64,000 nt of DNA, from positions 123,839-187,838 of the forward strand of contig CAMVIM010000002.1 in assembly GCA_947167515.1 (NCBI GenBank), written 5' to 3'. This stretch comes from an uncultured Prevotellaceae bacterium (GTDB lineage Bacteria > Bacteroidota > Bacteroidia > Bacteroidales > Bacteroidaceae). The position numbers and the translations under genes were made by a program. Positions 55,214 to 64,000 of the stretch are shown here, piece after piece (position 1 is the first letter of the stretch; each line of letters opens with the position of its first letter). The notes under the pieces were generated by a model. The model worked only from the letters and a program-made list of their open reading frames with translations, was not told the DNA's origin and did no database searches.

Positions 55214-55515
55214 TTTCTTTTCTATCTTTTCTATCTTTGTTGAAAATCAGAGCCGCCAAGGCTCGTCTCCTCTTCCTCCTTGGCTCCTTGACATTATCTA
55301 TACGGAGGTTTTATGGCTAAGGAGAAAAGGATTTTTTCAGAAATCCGTGTAATCCGCTTCATCTGTGGTTTTTATTACTCCCGAAAGTTGAGTCAAGTGC
55401 TTATTTATTTCCTTGAAGCCCCCCAAAAATAGGGCTGTTTTCACACTTTTTTTGTCTTGTAACCTACTTGAAAATACATGAAACACACCCGAAACTCCTT
55501 TTCTTAAACCTTTCG

Positions 55516-55523
55516 TAACTTTG
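55516..55523 (+). promoter_or_regulatory. -7 element of the 1182-residue T9SS gene
   Basis: TAACTTTG, a full match, lies 89 bp before the ATG, leaving a long AT-rich leader. Confidence 0.6.
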
Positions 55524-55612
55524 CAACGGTGTTTCTTCGCAAATGCCAAAACAACTAAAAGAAACAACATTATTAATTAACATTTTTATCTAACCCAAAA
55601 ACTTTTTCGCTT

Positions 55613-58600
55613 ATGAAAAAAATTAACTTACTGATTGCGGCTGGTCTGATGGCTTCTGCTTCCATGCAGGCACAGACAGTAGTTACATCACTGGGTTTCG
55701 AAGCAAACGACCCCAAGGGTCAGTCCACGGAGTGGGCTCTCACCCCTGGTTTGAGTATCTTCGGTGACTGGGTGAATGTGCAAGACGTTGACTCTTGGGA
55801 CGAACAATCTCAAGAAGATGTTCATTCTGGCTCTTATGCATTGAAGGCTGTCAATGGAGATGGCGGAAGTGAACAATCTTACTTCCGTGGCTTCAAGATT
55901 GCCAAGCTTGGCATCGAGGAAAACACTGCTTATCGTGTGAGCATGTGGGTGAATGCAAACGAAGGTGCCCGCTTCACTTCTTGGATTTCCAAGGGTGTGG
56001 AAAATTATGACAAGAGCATCTGTACGGCTTCTGGTCAGAACTTCGGCATCAACGACATCAGATTGGCTGGTGGCTGGCAGCACGTTTCTTTCGTCTCTTT
56101 CTACAGAGATGCTCAAACGATGGAAGATGGCATTGTGGCTTCAAATGAAACCTGGCGCGGTGATGGGAAACTTCCAGAACAGTTCGGTGGTGATGGTGAG
56201 AAAAAATACAAGGATCAGTTTGACAACCACCTGCCCGACGAGTTCTTCTTCATTGCCAACATGTTCAGCAATAACACTACCTATATTCTTGATGACATCA
56301 AGATTGAAAAGGGTGTGACATTCAACCAGGCTACGTTCAACGATGAGTCTTTTGTCGTGAAACTTGACTTTGGCTATACTACTAATATCGGTAAGTTGGC
56401 TAAGGCTACTGTTGATGGTATCGCTTTCTTCGACAAGTCTTGTGTGGATCTGTCCATTGATGGTGTGCCTTCTAACGACAAGATTCTGTATGTAGAGGGT
56501 CATACGGATGGTTTCTTGTATATCTTCTTGGATGACGAGACTGTCAATATTGCTCCTGAAAGCGTGGTGAAGGTTGGCTTCAAAGGTGAACCCACTATTT
56601 TTTACGATGGTGACAAGCGCCCAAGTGCCGACTATGAAACTGACATGAATGTGCTTCCTTTCTCTGACGAACTTGCTTACTACGATTTCAATCTGGATGT
56701 CGTGTCAAACGAGTGGATTGCTCCTAAGTTTGTGAAATCGGTGCCAGAAAACGAAAGCTTCGAGATTGTAAGCGCTACCTTCAAGAATGTGGCAGTTACT
56801 TATGACAAGCCTGTTGATATAACAATGTCTTCTGCCACTCTTGTCAAGAACGGTGTACAGACAGACCTTACTGACGGCATTTCGTTGTCTGCTGATGGAA
56901 TGACAGTCAATGTGGCTGTATCAAATCTTGCTGATGGTGAGTACAATTTCATCCTTGATAATGTGACGAATGCCCTTGGTATTCCAGCAGATAATGTAGA
57001 ACTTACATTTGCTGTAGGTCCAGACACAGATGATACTAAGTCTGAATCTGTATATAGTACAAACGAGACATTTGCTGCCACAGCTAACGGTACTTTCCCT
57101 GTAGGTTGGGTGTCTAACGACAATGGTACAATCCATCAGTATGGTGTGTTTGGTGAGGATACTCAGTGGGCAGGCCAGGTGTATAACTACAACTGGGGCA
57201 ACAACATGAAACAAGCATTTAACCAAGAGGGTGGCTGTCGTGCCATGACTGGTTACTCTGGTGACCTCAATGGTGGTGCTATCTACTGGCGTTGTATGAA
57301 TGATCCTAACATACTGGGTACTTTGACCTTCGGTGAGCAGGTGAAGGATTACATTGATGGAAGTGGTAATATTGACCCAGAGATGCCAAAAGGTATTTCT
57401 CTCTATCTCGAGCCAAAGAAGTATCAGATTACCATCCGCATGTGTGCATGGAAGAACCTGAATGGCAATACTCAGGCTGTCAACGAAGAGAATGCTCCTA
57501 AGTATAGCTTCACTTTGGAAGATCTTTCTGGTAAGGTTTATGCACGTTTCGATGACGTGAAGGCTATGCCAAACGTGAATGGTGCACAGAATACTTCTGT
57601 GACTAACGTGACTCGCTCACAGACTGACTTCACGGTGGAAAAAGCTGGCTATTATATGCTGAAATTCTCGTCCACTCAGGGTAGTGCTGAGCTTCTCCTT
57701 GGTGGTGTTGACCTCGTCACCATGCCTTCTAAGGCTGCTTACTGGAAACAGCAACTCGCTGCTGCTGTAGAACCTGCCAAGTCTGTTCTGGCTGAGGCTG
57801 AAGACGAAAGTTACAATGGTGACACCAAGACTGCCCTTGCTGCTGCAATTGCTGAGGCTGAGGCTGGTGGTTTCACTTCTCCTTCTGAAGTGAATGCTGA
57901 AATTGACAAGCTCCGTGCTGCAAGCGCCAAGATGACGGCTCGCATCGATAACCTTGATAAATTCCAGACAAGTCAATTGACTGCTATCGCTGCTTATGGT
58001 GATCTCGTAGGTACGAAGTATGAGGCTGTTGATGTTGTGAAGGCTGCCAAGGCTTTGATTGACCAGTATGGAGAAGTTGACCCAAGCACTCTCTCTGACG
58101 AAGCGTTGGCTGAAGTGACTCCTCGGCTGGTAAGCGTCGCAAGCAAACTGGGCAATGTGGTTGCATGTACAGACCTGCTCACTTGGGGCATTTACAAGGC
58201 AAGACAGACTTACGAAAAGATTGGTGCAGATAATGAATCAGCCTATAACGCTGCTCTCGCTGCTGTTTCTGATGACCGCGATGTGGCAGATGCTCTTAAC
58301 AAGGCTAATACGCTCCGTGTAGTGGAGATTTTGGCTAAAGCTAATGGCGGAGTTATCCCAGCAGAATTCTTGACGAAAGTGGCAGCAGATGGTTCTGTAG
58401 TTACTGACGAAGAAAGCGCATATGACTTTGCTGGTATCGAACTGACAGGCTGTGTTCAGAATCCTAAGTTCTATCGTGTGTACGGTGACAATGGTGTTCC
58501 TGGTTGGACGATTACTCCTGGTTCTGATGAGACTAACCTCAACATTGCCTTCAACACCTCTGCTACTGAAGAGAATTATGTGGTGGATGCCCAGATTCAA

Positions 58601-59161
58601 ATCTATGGCAATGCCGACTACGACTTCTCACAGATACTTACAGGTCTGCCTGCTGGTATCTACAATGTACAGATCTATACTCGTACTCCTCTGGTTGACA
58701 AGACGGATACGTATGGCAAGATCTTCTACTACAACGCACAGAACGATGAGACTGGCGTATGGGATAAGTACATCTTCGCAGTGGGCGATGACGAACCAGC
58801 TGTAGAACCTTATACAGGTGCTGGTGGTTTGACCTCTACCGTTATCAAGGGCATTAAGGTGGACGAGAGTGGTATGGTGATTGGTGCTCACGAGCACTAT
58901 GTATCTAAAAAGGCAGAGAGGCATGAGGATAACACTCCTCAGGACTTCTGGACGGGTACTACTTACGTAGATGATGTTCACGTATATCTCGTTGCTCCAC
59001 TTGAGGGTCACAACTATGAAGAGGATGCTACTTCTATCCAGAACATCGAGGCTGCAGCTTCTAAGAAGGCTAACGCTATCTACAACCTCGCTGGCCAGCG
59101 TGTTGACGCAAGCTACAAGGGCATCGTCATCAAGAACGGCAAGAAAGTTCTGAATAAGTAA
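55613..59161 (+). CDS. Very large T9SS-exported surface protein with helical repeat region
   Basis: This 1182-residue protein has a signal peptide (MKKINLLIAAGLMASASMQA). Residues about 22-235 form a carbohydrate-binding-like beta-sandwich (GSYALKAVNGDGGSEQSYF, NNTTYILDDIKIEKG). A bacterial Ig-like segment follows (about 375-470), then a second sandwich (about 480-705). Residues about 720-940 are alanine-rich helices (TKTALAAAIAEAEAGGF, INELRA-like IDKLRAASAKM), like FIVAR three-helix bundles. A final sandwich and a T9SS tail (IYNLAGQRV ... GIVIKNGKKVLNK) end it. No enzyme motif is seen; a surface xylan-binding scaffold is plausible (inference). It lacks a small DLW partner and is followed by a terminator. 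Confidence 0.8.
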   Translation: MKKINLLIAAGLMASASMQAQTVVTSLGFEANDPKGQSTEWALTPGLSIFGDWVNVQDVDSWDEQSQEDVHSGSYALKAVNGDGGSEQSYFRGFKIAKLGIEENTAYRVSMWVNANEGARFTSWISKGVENYDKSICTASGQNFGINDIRLAGGWQHVSFVSFYRDAQTMEDGIVASNETWRGDGKLPEQFGGDGEKKYKDQFDNHLPDEFFFIANMFSNNTTYILDDIKIEKGVTFNQATFNDESFVVKLDFGYTTNIGKLAKATVDGIAFFDKSCVDLSIDGVPSNDKILYVEGHTDGFLYIFLDDETVNIAPESVVKVGFKGEPTIFYDGDKRPSADYETDMNVLPFSDELAYYDFNLDVVSNEWIAPKFVKSVPENESFEIVSATFKNVAVTYDKPVDITMSSATLVKNGVQTDLTDGISLSADGMTVNVAVSNLADGEYNFILDNVTNALGIPADNVELTFAVGPDTDDTKSESVYSTNETFAATANGTFPVGWVSNDNGTIHQYGVFGEDTQWAGQVYNYNWGNNMKQAFNQEGGCRAMTGYSGDLNGGAIYWRCMNDPNILGTLTFGEQVKDYIDGSGNIDPEMPKGISLYLEPKKYQITIRMCAWKNLNGNTQAVNEENAPKYSFTLEDLSGKVYARFDDVKAMPNVNGAQNTSVTNVTRSQTDFTVEKAGYYMLKFSSTQGSAELLLGGVDLVTMPSKAAYWKQQLAAAVEPAKSVLAEAEDESYNGDTKTALAAAIAEAEAGGFTSPSEVNAEIDKLRAASAKMTARIDNLDKFQTSQLTAIAAYGDLVGTKYEAVDVVKAAKALIDQYGEVDPSTLSDEALAEVTPRLVSVASKLGNVVACTDLLTWGIYKARQTYEKIGADNESAYNAALAAVSDDRDVADALNKANTLRVVEILAKANGGVIPAEFLTKVAADGSVVTDEESAYDFAGIELTGCVQNPKFYRVYGDNGVPGWTITPGSDETNLNIAFNTSATEENYVVDAQIQIYGNADYDFSQILTGLPAGIYNVQIYTRTPLVDKTDTYGKIFYYNAQNDETGVWDKYIFAVGDDEPAVEPYTGAGGLTSTVIKGIKVDESGMVIGAHEHYVSKKAERHEDNTPQDFWTGTTYVDDVHVYLVAPLEGHNYEEDATSIQNIEAAASKKANAIYNLAGQRVDASYKGIVIKNGKKVLNK

Positions 59162-59185
59162 GCGTGAAGAACCAAGCTCGCTTGA

Positions 59186-59242
59186 GTTCTTGACCGAACG
59201 TGAAGAACTTGCGCGAAGCGAACGTTCTTGACCGAACGTGAA
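59186..59242 (+). repeat. Tandem 19-bp repeat in hairpin context
   Basis: GTTCTTGACCGAACGTGAA occurs at 59186-59204 and 59224-59242. Each copy is preceded by AAGAAC-type sequence able to pair with GTTCTT, giving two successive hairpins. Confidence 0.6.
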
Positions 59243-59263
59243 AAGCTAAGCTTAACAATAATG

Positions 59264-59300
59264 GTGGGGCGGTCACACACAAGTGGCCGCCCCACTTATT
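59264..59300 (+). terminator. Strong intrinsic terminator
   Basis: A 13-bp stem (59264-59276 with 59283-59295, one G-T pair) with a six-base loop is followed by TTATTT. It ends the T9SS gene transcript. Confidence 0.85.
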
Positions 59301-59339
59301 TGTAGCTATAGAAAGACACAAAGGATTTTTCCAAACATA

Positions 59340-59445
59340 TCCCTTCGGGATGATTTAACGAATGGAAACGAATGAAGAGCCTGCGGCTCAATTTTCTTTT
59401 TCGTTTAATTCTTCCAATTCGTTTCATTTGCCGCTTGCGGCGATG
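59340..59445. repeat. Imperfect palindrome with three GC hairpins
   Basis: TCCC-TTC-GGGA with GATG (59340-59352), GAGCC-TGC-GGCTC (59377-59389) and GCCGC-TT-GCGGC with GATG (59430-59445). The intervening AACGAATGGAAACGAAT and ATTCTTCCAATTCGTTT are complementary in good part. Confidence 0.55.
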
Positions 59446-59480
59446 TTTTTATCCATTCTTCCCGTTTTTTCTCGTTTTTC

Positions 59481-59511
59481 TTTGTTGTTACAAACTTTTT
59501 GTCTAACTTTG
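59481..59511 (+). promoter_or_regulatory. Promoter of the HTCS gene
   Basis: TTTG (59481-59484) is 19 bp from TAACTTTG (59504-59511): full consensus in both elements. The ATG lies 42 bp downstream. Confidence 0.75.
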
Positions 59512-59553
59512 TGGCCGATTTTGACAGACGACTAACTGTATTTTTACCTAATT

Positions 59554-62500
59554 ATGAAACCTCGTTTCTTACTTGCTATATGTTTAATGATGTGGGGTAC
59601 ACTGAGCGTGTGCGCCCAGAATGTGCTGTTCTTTGGCTCGAAGCAGGGACTGTCCAACTCGCGTGTGCGCAGCCTCTATGAGGATAAGCGCCATAACATC
59701 TGGCTGACCACACAGAATGGTCTGAACCGTTATGACGGCGTGAAGTGGAACGTGTATCGCCATGAGATAAGCGACCCCTTGTCGTTGCAGCACGACGAAA
59801 CGACCTGTGTGATTGACTATGAGCCAGGGACATTACTGGTCGGAACGGGCAGCGGTGTGCAGTTGTTTGACTATGCCACCGACAACTTCACGCCTGTGCC
59901 GATGGTGGGCACGAATGGCGACACCCTTGTGGCGCGTATCGTGAACATCTGCCGCATCCATCCAGACCGCATGATTGTGTGTCTGGCGGGTTATGGACAC
60001 GGCGAGGTGGCCAAGGACAAGGAGGGAAAGGTGTATGTGAAGCATTCGATGGATTTCGTGACAGGCGACCAGAACTATAGCCCTGTGCAGTTGATGGAGG
60101 ATGCCAAGAAGCGTTTGTGGATTGTCAACTCTGGCGGTTTCTTGTGCAGAAAGACTGGAGATAAGAAGTTCCGCACCTACGGCGAACTGAAAGGGGTGAA
60201 GAAGGTGGCTGTCAGCAGCACGGGGCATCTGTATGCCGCAACGGTTCGTTCGGGCATCTATGTGTATGATGACAAGTCGGATGCTTTCAAACTGGTGGCT
60301 CATGAAGATGAGTTGGGCGGTGTGGTGACGGGCGTCAATGCCTGGTGGAACGGGCGTCTCTTCATCGGAACGGATGGTGGAGGCCTGCGCCTCTATGACG
60401 AGAAGACGGGAAAGTTGAGGCAGAGCACCATCTCGGTGAAGGACTTTGACTTCTCGACTGCGAATGTGAATGATGCAATCCGCGATGCCTATGGCAACGT
60501 GTGGGTGGCTATCTATCTGAAGGGTGTGATGATGAAGCCGGTGAATCAGTCTGCTTTTGAGTATGTGGGCCGCAATTCCATCACGAAGAACTCGATTGGC
60601 GACAATTCGGTCTTCTCGCTGGCTAAGGCGGCGGAGGGCGCAGTGAACGGAGGCGGTCTTTGGGTGACGACGGACAACGATGGTGTGTATCTGATGTCGG
60701 CTGACGGCACCAGTTCGCGCCATTGGAGCCGGGAGAACACGCCGGGCATTCCGCAGAACTTCACAACGGTGATGAATCCCAGTCCGTCGGTCATGCTGAT
60801 GGGTACCTATACCGATGGTTTGTGGCAGATGCAGAACGGACGCATCTCGCCGCTGACCAAGGAAATCACGCATATCTTTGACATAGAACCTTCTGGCATG
60901 CCTGACTCCTATTGGATTGCGACGATGGGAGAGGGCTTCTACCACTACCACCTTCCTACGGGCAAGTGGGAACACTATTTCCCTGACTACTCGAAGCAGG
61001 ATGGGACGAAGGTGATTGGTAATGGTTACGTTTACACCATCTTGCAGGTGGACGACATGGTGCTGGTGGGTACTTCGGACGGTCTGGTGGTTTGTTTCCC
61101 CGACAACGACGGAGTCATCAGGCGTGAAAGCCGAAAGATGTTGCAAAGAAAGGCTATCCGCCATTTCGTGGTGTCGGATGACGAGAGGACGGCGTGGATT
61201 GCCACGAACATGGGCTTGGTGAAGATGAACTGCATGACGTATGAGACACGTACCTACACGGTGGAGGACGGATTGCCCAACAATAACATCGCGTCGCTCA
61301 GTTTGGACAAGGACGGGCGTCTGTGGATTGGTACGGACTTCGGCCTTTCGTGCATGGATGTGGAGAAGGATGAGTTTCAGAACTTCTATTCTGACGATGG
61401 CTTGCAGGACAATGAGTTCAGTCGCGGGGCTGTGCTGATGCAGGATGGGAAGCTTTACTTCGGCGGCATCGGTGGCATCACTTATTTCGACTCGCACGAG
61501 ATGAAGGTGTGGCAGAGTGGGGGCAAGAATCTCCGTCTGCGTTTCGTCGATGTGTTTGTGGATGGTCAGAAGGTGCATCAAGGCGACCTGTCGGATGATT
61601 ACGAGATATTGACGGGGCTGGTGGATGACTGCGCCCATGTGGAACTGAGTTACAAGGATGGTCACTTCGCGCTGGAGATGTGTGTGGAGGGGTTGAATAA
61701 TCAGCACATCTTCTATGAGTATAGTGTGAACGGTGGGCAGTGGACTCAGCAGGGTGGCAGTGGCAACCGCATCGTGTTTGACAACATGAAGCCTGGCACT
61801 TACCACATCAAGGTGAGGGCGTATGCACTGGGCACGGTGAGTCCTGAACGCGAGTTCGTGGCTGTGGTGCATCCGGCTTGGTACGCTTCGGCATGGGCCA
61901 AGTTGGTGTATATTTTGCTGTTCCTGCTGGTGAGCTGGCTGGTGTATGAGTATGTGAAGCGTCAGGTGCGTCTGCGCAAGGCGATGGAGCGTAACCGCCA
62001 GCAGCGTGAACTGAACGATGCGAGGGTGCAGTTCTTCATGAACATCAGCCATGAAATCCGCACACCGATGACGCTGATCCTGGCTCCGCTGGAGAGATTG
62101 ATCGGCTCGGACAAGAACGAGGAACGACAGCATAACTACCAGCTGATTAAGCAGAACTCGAAGCGTATCCTCCGACTGATTAACCAGATGATGGATGTGC
62201 GGAAGATAGAGCAGGGCAAGTTCTTGCTCGACTATCATCAGGTGGAACTGGTGAGCTTCTTGCAGAATATCTTCGATGTGTTTACCACGAATGCGCAGAG
62301 CCGAAACATCACCTACGAGTTTGTGCATGAGGTGGAACAGCTGACGGTGTATGTCGATCCTGACAATATGGACAAGATTGTGATGAACCTGCTGTCGAAT
62401 GCCTTCAAGTTTACGCCGGATGGCGGGAACATCACGTTGCAGCTCACGGCTTCTGCCGAGAATGACAACTTCGAACTGAAGGTGACGGACTCTGGCGTGG

Positions 62501-63648
62501 GCATCAAGGACGAGGATAAGAAGCGCGTCTTTGAGCGGTTCTACTCAGGACAGCATCAGCCTGGCTACATCGGTACGGGCATCGGCTTGAACCTGACATC
62601 GATGCTGGTGAAGTTGCACAAGGGCAACATCACGGTGGAGGACAATCCGGCTGGAGAAGGAACGGTGTTTACGGTGACGATGCCGAAGGGTGACGACACG
62701 TTGAGGAACATCAAGCCGCAGCCGGCTGCAGAGGTGGTGGATGGCCTGAATGGTGTGAACGGGCTGGATACGGTGGAGGAAGATACTGCCGAGCTGCTGA
62801 CCATCGACAAGCCGACGGACACGCACCGCAAGAATGCCTTGCTGGTGGAGGATGACGAGGCGATTCGCCAATATGTGCATAGTGAACTGTCGAAGGATTT
62901 GGTCATCCAATCGTGCGGCAACGGTCAGGAGGCATGGGACTATATCGTGGCGCATCCTGGCAAGGTGGATGTGGTCATCAGCGACATCATGATGCCGGTG
63001 ATGGACGGTATGACGCTGTGTCAGAAACTGAAGTCGAACTTCAACACCAACCATATCCCCATTGTGCTGATGACGGCGCTGGGCAGCGATGCTGACCGCA
63101 TTGCGGGCATCACTAATGGTGCCGATGCCTATGTGTCGAAGCCGTTTAACATTGATGTGCTCCGCACGACGGTGATACAGTTGATGAAGACGCGCCAAAT
63201 GTTACAGGGAAAATATCATGGCGACAAGCAGCAGGAGGAAAAGATTGACAGGGTGGAAATGGAATCGCCAGACGAGCACCTGATGCGCCGCGTGATGAAG
63301 GTGATCAACGAGAACATGGATAACCCGGAATTGTCGGTGGAACTCATTGCCGACAAAGTGGGCATCAGCCGTGTACACTTCTACCGCAAGATGAAAGACC
63401 TGACGGGACAGGCTCCGCGCGACTTTGTGAAGTATGTGCGTCTGAAAGAGGCTGCCCGCTTGCTGTCGAAGAAGAATTATGACATCACGGGCGTGAGTGT
63501 CGCCACTGGCTTCAAGTCGCTCTCTGCCTTCTCCACCAACTTCAAGTCACTTTACGGCCTTTCTCCTACGGAATGGGTGAAAAAACAGGAGAAAGAGCGT
63601 GAAGCTGACGCCAATGATTTTGATGCCAGCGAATCTGACGTGAACTAA
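59554..63648 (+). CDS. Hybrid two-component system sensor/regulator (HTCS)
   Basis: This 1364-residue inner-membrane protein joins sensor, kinase and regulator. After a signal peptide (MKPRFLLAICLMMWGTLSVCA) come two seven-bladed Reg_prop propellers (about 25-690) and a Y_Y_Y domain (about 695-770) in the periplasm, one membrane helix (about 782-802), HisKA with H833 (NISHEIRTPM), HATPase (NLLSNAFKFTPDGG, GTGIGLNLT), a receiver with D1144 (VVISDIMMPVMDGM) and a C-terminal AraC HTH (ISRVHFYRKMKDLTGQAPRDF and GLSPTEW). HTCS proteins bind a specific oligosaccharide and switch on the adjoining polysaccharide genes; with the GH10-CE1 and GH43 genes upstream, xylo- or arabinoxylo-oligosaccharide is the likely signal (inference). 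All phosphorelay residues are present. Confidence 0.95.
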   Translation: MKPRFLLAICLMMWGTLSVCAQNVLFFGSKQGLSNSRVRSLYEDKRHNIWLTTQNGLNRYDGVKWNVYRHEISDPLSLQHDETTCVIDYEPGTLLVGTGSGVQLFDYATDNFTPVPMVGTNGDTLVARIVNICRIHPDRMIVCLAGYGHGEVAKDKEGKVYVKHSMDFVTGDQNYSPVQLMEDAKKRLWIVNSGGFLCRKTGDKKFRTYGELKGVKKVAVSSTGHLYAATVRSGIYVYDDKSDAFKLVAHEDELGGVVTGVNAWWNGRLFIGTDGGGLRLYDEKTGKLRQSTISVKDFDFSTANVNDAIRDAYGNVWVAIYLKGVMMKPVNQSAFEYVGRNSITKNSIGDNSVFSLAKAAEGAVNGGGLWVTTDNDGVYLMSADGTSSRHWSRENTPGIPQNFTTVMNPSPSVMLMGTYTDGLWQMQNGRISPLTKEITHIFDIEPSGMPDSYWIATMGEGFYHYHLPTGKWEHYFPDYSKQDGTKVIGNGYVYTILQVDDMVLVGTSDGLVVCFPDNDGVIRRESRKMLQRKAIRHFVVSDDERTAWIATNMGLVKMNCMTYETRTYTVEDGLPNNNIASLSLDKDGRLWIGTDFGLSCMDVEKDEFQNFYSDDGLQDNEFSRGAVLMQDGKLYFGGIGGITYFDSHEMKVWQSGGKNLRLRFVDVFVDGQKVHQGDLSDDYEILTGLVDDCAHVELSYKDGHFALEMCVEGLNNQHIFYEYSVNGGQWTQQGGSGNRIVFDNMKPGTYHIKVRAYALGTVSPEREFVAVVHPAWYASAWAKLVYILLFLLVSWLVYEYVKRQVRLRKAMERNRQQRELNDARVQFFMNISHEIRTPMTLILAPLERLIGSDKNEERQHNYQLIKQNSKRILRLINQMMDVRKIEQGKFLLDYHQVELVSFLQNIFDVFTTNAQSRNITYEFVHEVEQLTVYVDPDNMDKIVMNLLSNAFKFTPDGGNITLQLTASAENDNFELKVTDSGVGIKDEDKKRVFERFYSGQHQPGYIGTGIGLNLTSMLVKLHKGNITVEDNPAGEGTVFTVTMPKGDDTLRNIKPQPAAEVVDGLNGVNGLDTVEEDTAELLTIDKPTDTHRKNALLVEDDEAIRQYVHSELSKDLVIQSCGNGQEAWDYIVAHPGKVDVVISDIMMPVMDGMTLCQKLKSNFNTNHIPIVLMTALGSDADRIAGITNGADAYVSKPFNIDVLRTTVIQLMKTRQMLQGKYHGDKQQEEKIDRVEMESPDEHLMRRVMKVINENMDNPELSVELIADKVGISRVHFYRKMKDLTGQAPRDFVKYVRLKEAARLLSKKNYDITGVSVATGFKSLSAFSTNFKSLYGLSPTEWVKKQEKEREADANDFDASESDVN

Positions 63649-64000
63649 TCTGACACTAACGAGAAGAATTGAGCGTAGGTGCCTCCTGCTGGGGGTAGAC
63701 GTGCATGCCACGCAGTTTTTTGGGCTAAGGAGTAAAGGAGCCAAAAAGAAATTCCTTGGCATACAAGCCAAGGAGCCTCAGAAAAAATCCTTGAATCCTA
63801 AAATCCTTAGAATGCTTCTTCAGCTAAAGAATGAAAAAATAAAATGATTATCCGCAATCGTACCACCAGACCTTAAAAACGAACACGAATCGCCCGAATT
63901 GACACGAATTTATATGATGGAAGTTCCTTTATTCGTGTAGATTCGGGTGATTCGTGTTCGCACAAAATGTGGTGGTATCATTGCGGATAATCATAAAAAA
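63649..64000. other. Intergenic end of window
   Basis: It contains CTAAGGAG/CCAAGGAG strings like those near 46971 and 55279, a weak hairpin near 63695, and MITE copy 3 (63844-63994). No gene is seen. Confidence 0.5.
63844..63994 (-). mobile_element. 151-bp palindromic MITE-like element, copy 3 (inverted)
   Basis: It is the reverse complement of copy 2 with one visible difference in 151 bp (near 63869). Copies 2 and 3 therefore form long inverted repeats around the T9SS gene and the HTCS gene. Confidence 0.88.

Larger units (their letters stand above)
54587..55612. other. Long repeat-filled intergenic region before the 1182-residue T9SS gene
   Basis: In order it holds: a dispersed element copy (54606-54697), an ATTGGTTCCGATAAT string like that at 47136, MITE copy 2 (54815-54965), REPIN-like hairpins (54976-55085), palindrome copy B (55086-55184), a REP-like hairpin (55199-55213), a TCCTTGGCTCCTTGA string (55279-55293) and a promoter (55516-55523). 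No gene is seen. Confidence 0.6.
59162..59553. other. Intergenic region before the HTCS gene
   Basis: It holds a 38-bp-period direct repeat (59186-59204 and 59224-59242), a terminator (59264-59300), REP-like hairpins in an inverted arrangement (59340-59445) and the HTCS promoter (59481-59511). Confidence 0.6.

Noticed and set aside
55337..55570. 77-residue minus-strand frame before the large T9SS gene
   Set aside because: It crosses the TAACTTTG promoter of that gene and holds repeat sequence.
59833..62328. 831-residue open frame on the minus strand inside the HTCS gene
   Set aside because: It mirrors the HTCS codon pattern, shows no domain, signal peptide or promoter, and the plus strand encodes a complete HTCS.

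Overview
The window is chromosomal DNA from a member of the Bacteroidota, most likely a Prevotella-group gut or rumen bacterium (Prevotella, Xylanibacter or Segatella). The signs are SusC/SusD pairs, a hybrid two-component sensor (HTCS), type IX secretion C-terminal signals, an F-ATPase operon in the Bacteroidota order D-C-B-E-F-H-A-G, a GH10-CE1 xylanase/feruloyl esterase like that of rumen Prevotella, and TAnnTTTG (-7) promoters with few Shine-Dalgarno sites. No tRNA, rRNA, CRISPR array, transposase or integrase gene was seen.

Layout. 1-5.3 kb (minus): the start of an ECF sigma factor, an orphan P-loop ATPase behind a palindrome cluster, and a TrpB2-GH35 beta-galactosidase pair joined by a one-base stop/start overlap. 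5.4-11.3 kb: a DMT-family membrane protein and an AraC regulator (plus), running tail to tail into a DUF5107-TPR protein and a sugar-porter MFS transporter (minus). 11.5-18.3 kb (minus): the complete F1Fo ATP synthase operon. 18.5-19.0 kb: a gamma-carbonic-anhydrase-like protein.

19.3-35.6 kb (plus): one long operon of two SusC/SusD pairs and three fasciclin (FAS1) lipoproteins, with no carbohydrate-active enzyme. The first SusC signal peptide is encoded by a 7-bp tandem repeat. 35.8-44.1 kb: a CotH-kinase surface protein, a DUF4424-like protein, a GH95 alpha-L-fucosidase and a GH43 enzyme.

44.5-63.6 kb: a xylan or arabinoxylan locus. It has two paralogous cassettes, each a large T9SS surface protein followed by a ~60-residue protein ending in DLW, then a GH43 enzyme, the secreted GH10-CE1 enzyme, a very large T9SS protein and the HTCS regulator. 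There is no SusC/SusD pair here, so glycan handling seems to rest on T9SS-exported surface proteins.

The intergenic DNA from 44 to 64 kb is dense in repeats: three copies of a 151-bp palindromic MITE-like element, REP-like GC hairpins with a CATC/GATG foot, a ~100-bp palindrome present twice, and an element shared with 19.0 kb. A small transcription unit at 54.2-54.6 kb, with two tiny overlapping reading frames and an apparent frameshift, lies between two MITE copies. Ten-bp-periodic CTAGG repeats lie inside two operons.
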